Shown here piece after piece: positions 23,250 through 24,666 of a DNA stretch of 24,666 bases. A program made the position numbers and the translations under genes. Each line of letters starts with the position of its first letter. The stretch's first letter is position 1. Source of the stretch: an uncultured Clostridium sp. (lineage in GTDB: Bacteria > Bacillota > Clostridia > TANB77 > CAG-508); contig USIO01000024.1 of the NCBI GenBank assembly GCA_900554815.1, forward strand, positions 1 to 24,666, read 5' to 3'. The notes under the pieces are model-generated. The model did no database searches. It was not told the origin of the DNA and was given only the letters and a program-made list of their open reading frames with translations.

Positions 23250-24264
23250 ATGAATACAAAAAAATTATTAAATAAAATGGGAATTGTACCAATAAAAGAG
23301 TTAAATTTTCAAGAAAAAAATAATTTAATAAAAGAATTTTTAGAATTAATGTTATATTCATTTTACAATTTACAATTAAGTTATGAACAAATATATAACA
23401 AGATGTTTCAATGCAAAATGTATATAGCTAAATTTGATACAAGACTTGGAAATGCAAATTATATATATAAAAATAATACAATATATTTTAGAAATGGCAT
23501 AGAAATTAATTGTAAAGATTATTACATATTACATGAACTAATACATTATTTTCAAGATATAAGAGATGAAAATGGAAATTTAAAAAAGATAGGAATTTGC
23601 GATTTTGAAGAGTTTAAAGTAAGAGGATTGGCTTTGAATGAAGCTGCTGTTCAACATATTGTGGCTAAAATGTTGCAAATGCCAGAAGAACGAATCAATT
23701 TTTACGGAATAAATCTACAAACTAATACAAAAGGTTACTATCCATTAACTTGTGATTTAATTAATAAAATAATTTATTTTTTTGGCGAGGATTCTTTAAT
23801 AAATAGTGTATTATTTAGTACAGATAAATTCAAGTTAGAAATTATAGACTGTTGTGGAGAAGATGCATTTAAAGATATACAAAGTTGTTTTGATGCAATT
23901 GATGAACTACAACAAAAATTGCGGTACAAAGTATAATGAAAAAACAATAGAAAAATTATGCAAAATATATGAAGATACACAAGAACTAATTTATACATCT
24001 TATTTTAATAATGTATTGTATTTAATTGAGACTATACCAGAAACAGAAGAGTATAAGGAAAAATTAGTTGATTTTGAAAAAGAAATTAATGTAGATACAC
24101 TAAGGGAAAGATATATTTTATATAAGGAAAAACAATTAAATAAATTAGATAAAAAAATAATAACAATTAGTAGGAAAAACTCAAGCAATACACTAGCAGT
24201 AATTAGCAATAATAAATTATTTGCCATATTTAGAGCAATTAGAAAAATTTTTATAAGGGAATAA
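23250..24264 (+). CDS. HExxH protein of unknown function, read through one CGG +1 shift
   Basis: The start ATG 23250 follows AAAAGGAAA. The motif YILHELIHYFQD at about residues 90-101 is a zinc HExxH, and LALNEAAVQHIVAKM about 35 residues later offers a glutamate as third ligand, so a gluzincin-like peptidase fold is possible. There is no signal peptide; the C-terminal part is charged and probably helical, with a last basic stretch FRAIRKIFIRE. After 224 codons the frame meets CGG at 23922 and would stop at TAA four codons on; skipping C gives DELQQKL-G-TKYNEKTIEKLCKIYED and 113 more residues, making 337. Unlike the other genes there is no known homolog to prove the join; support is the continued codon bias and the shared CGG pattern. 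It lies between two paralogous small genes. Confidence 0.65.
23922..23925 (+). other. CGGT +1 recoding site 9 (HExxH gene)
   Basis: TTG CGG TAC AAA GTA TAA in the blocked frame; skipping C gives GGT ACA AAG TAT AAT and an open frame of 114 codons with the same codon bias. Homology cannot confirm it here, so the evidence is weaker than at the other sites. Confidence 0.7.
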
Positions 24265-24265
24265 A

Positions 24266-24508
24266 TTATAAAAATGTGTTTAAAAAGTTCATGGTAATTA
24301 TACTTAGAGTAATTTTCCAAGTTATTTTAAAGCTTTTTTTAAAAACATTTTTAAATATTGTTAGTTTATAGTCTTTTACAACAGTTAGAGCAAGACAGTT
24401 TGTAGTTTGAGTAATGGTATTATTTAAAGGAGTGATATTGCCTTTTTCACCATTATATATACTAATAGTTTCTCCTGTTTCTTCTTGTAATTCCTGTAAT
24501 TCTTCCAA
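24266..24508 (-). CDS. 80-residue small protein, paralog of the 22943-23089 gene
   Basis: The TTG start at 24508 lies behind GAAGGTGA. The first 35 residues are acidic and polar (MEELQELQEETGETISIYNG), then TNCLALTVVKDYKLTIFKN and a hydrophobic end (ITLSIITMNFLNTFL). The C-terminal 45 residues are paralogous to the other small gene on this strand. It ends one base from the stop of the HExxH gene. No function can be assigned. Confidence 0.65.
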   Translation of the reverse strand: MEELQELQEETGETISIYNGEKGNITPLNNTITQTTNCLALTVVKDYKLTIFKNVFKKSFKITWKITLSIITMNFLNTFL

Positions 24509-24666
24509 AAAATCACCTTCGTTTTTCTTATGTTTTTACAAATTATATCATATTATATTAAAATATGTAAATAATTATAAAAAATAAATAGAAGTTTGTA
24601 GTTTCTCTTCTTCTTATGAATAAGGTAGTGCCAGGCGAGAGGAAGTATTAAAAAAATTGCAATGTT
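24509..24666. other. end of window, no gene recognised
   Basis: A/T-rich sequence upstream of the minus-strand small gene, then a less A-rich stretch from about 24598. I see no supported coding region or RNA; a gene may begin beyond the window. Confidence 0.5.

Noticed and set aside
538..23925. Sequencing or assembly errors as the cause of the frameshifts
   Set aside because: All nine have the same extra base in the same codon phase before GGN, while 28 other CGG in coding sequence, and every other context, are free of errors. The breaks do not lie in homopolymers. Raw reads would still be the final test.
538..23925. Ordinary P-site slippage as in prfB
   Set aside because: The preceding codons are all different and mostly cannot re-pair at +1; no stop codon or upstream ribosome-site-like element is shared.
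538..23925. Simple sense reassignment of CGG to another amino acid
   Set aside because: Reassignment keeps the frame; here the frame changes by one base at nine sites.

Overview
The window is AT-rich, Gram-positive-type bacterial DNA. It has strong GGAGG ribosome sites, TTGACA/TATAAT-like promoters with 17 bp spacers, a sortase with surface proteins, and an NifU-like/GGGtGRT pair. Together these suggest an uncultured anaerobic member of the Clostridia, probably host-associated; this is inferred from gene content, not from a marker gene. Codon use is strongly biased to A/T endings and arginine is mostly AGA.

Layout: a (CA)n microsatellite and a pilin-like/FGE-fold surface protein (1-854); dapA on the minus strand (971-1875); a short GNAT gene (2046-2390); mreB (2502-3507); mtaB (3569-4874); two small genes of unknown function (4992-5708). 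Then comes a glycolytic block: gap, pgk, a NUDIX hydrolase, a guanylate-kinase-like gene, tpiA, gpmI and a YezG-like gene (5925-12340). After it lie a NifU-like scaffold gene with a GGGtGRT gene (12398-14146), a YgjP-type metallopeptidase (14307-15008), tRNA-Gln(CTG), and eno behind a hairpin that covers its ribosome site (15107-16597). The right end holds a sortase operon with a sortable membrane protein and a 1454-residue Cna-B/DUF11/VWA adhesin (16913-22890), then an HExxH protein flanked by two paralogous small proteins (22943-24508).

The main discovery is a recoding pattern. Six genes, most of them normally essential (dapA, mreB, mtaB, pgk, eno, plus the HExxH gene), and the pilin-like gene are each interrupted by what looks like a +1 frameshift. 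There are nine such sites. At every one the blocked reading frame has the codon CGG, and the correct protein continues if the C is skipped and the next triplet GGN is read, or if CGGN is read as one four-base codon, normally giving glycine. By hand count, 28 out-of-frame CGG triplets in coding sequence cause no shift. CGT, CGC and CGA are used as ordinary arginine codons. Only one in-frame CGG, codon 7 of the short and possibly decaying GNAT gene, does not fit. The data suggest that CGG is unassigned in this organism (perhaps no tRNA-Arg(CCG)) and that it serves as an obligatory +1 frameshift or quadruplet glycine signal. Random sequencing errors or pseudogenes would not share both the same base and the same codon phase.

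How the genes work together: gap, pgk, tpiA, gpmI and eno make up triose-phosphate glycolysis, and two of these five need CGG recoding to yield a full enzyme. The NifU-like/GGGtGRT pair and MtaB (an Fe-S radical-SAM enzyme) fit an anaerobic, iron-sulfur-rich metabolism. The sortase operon builds surface structures.
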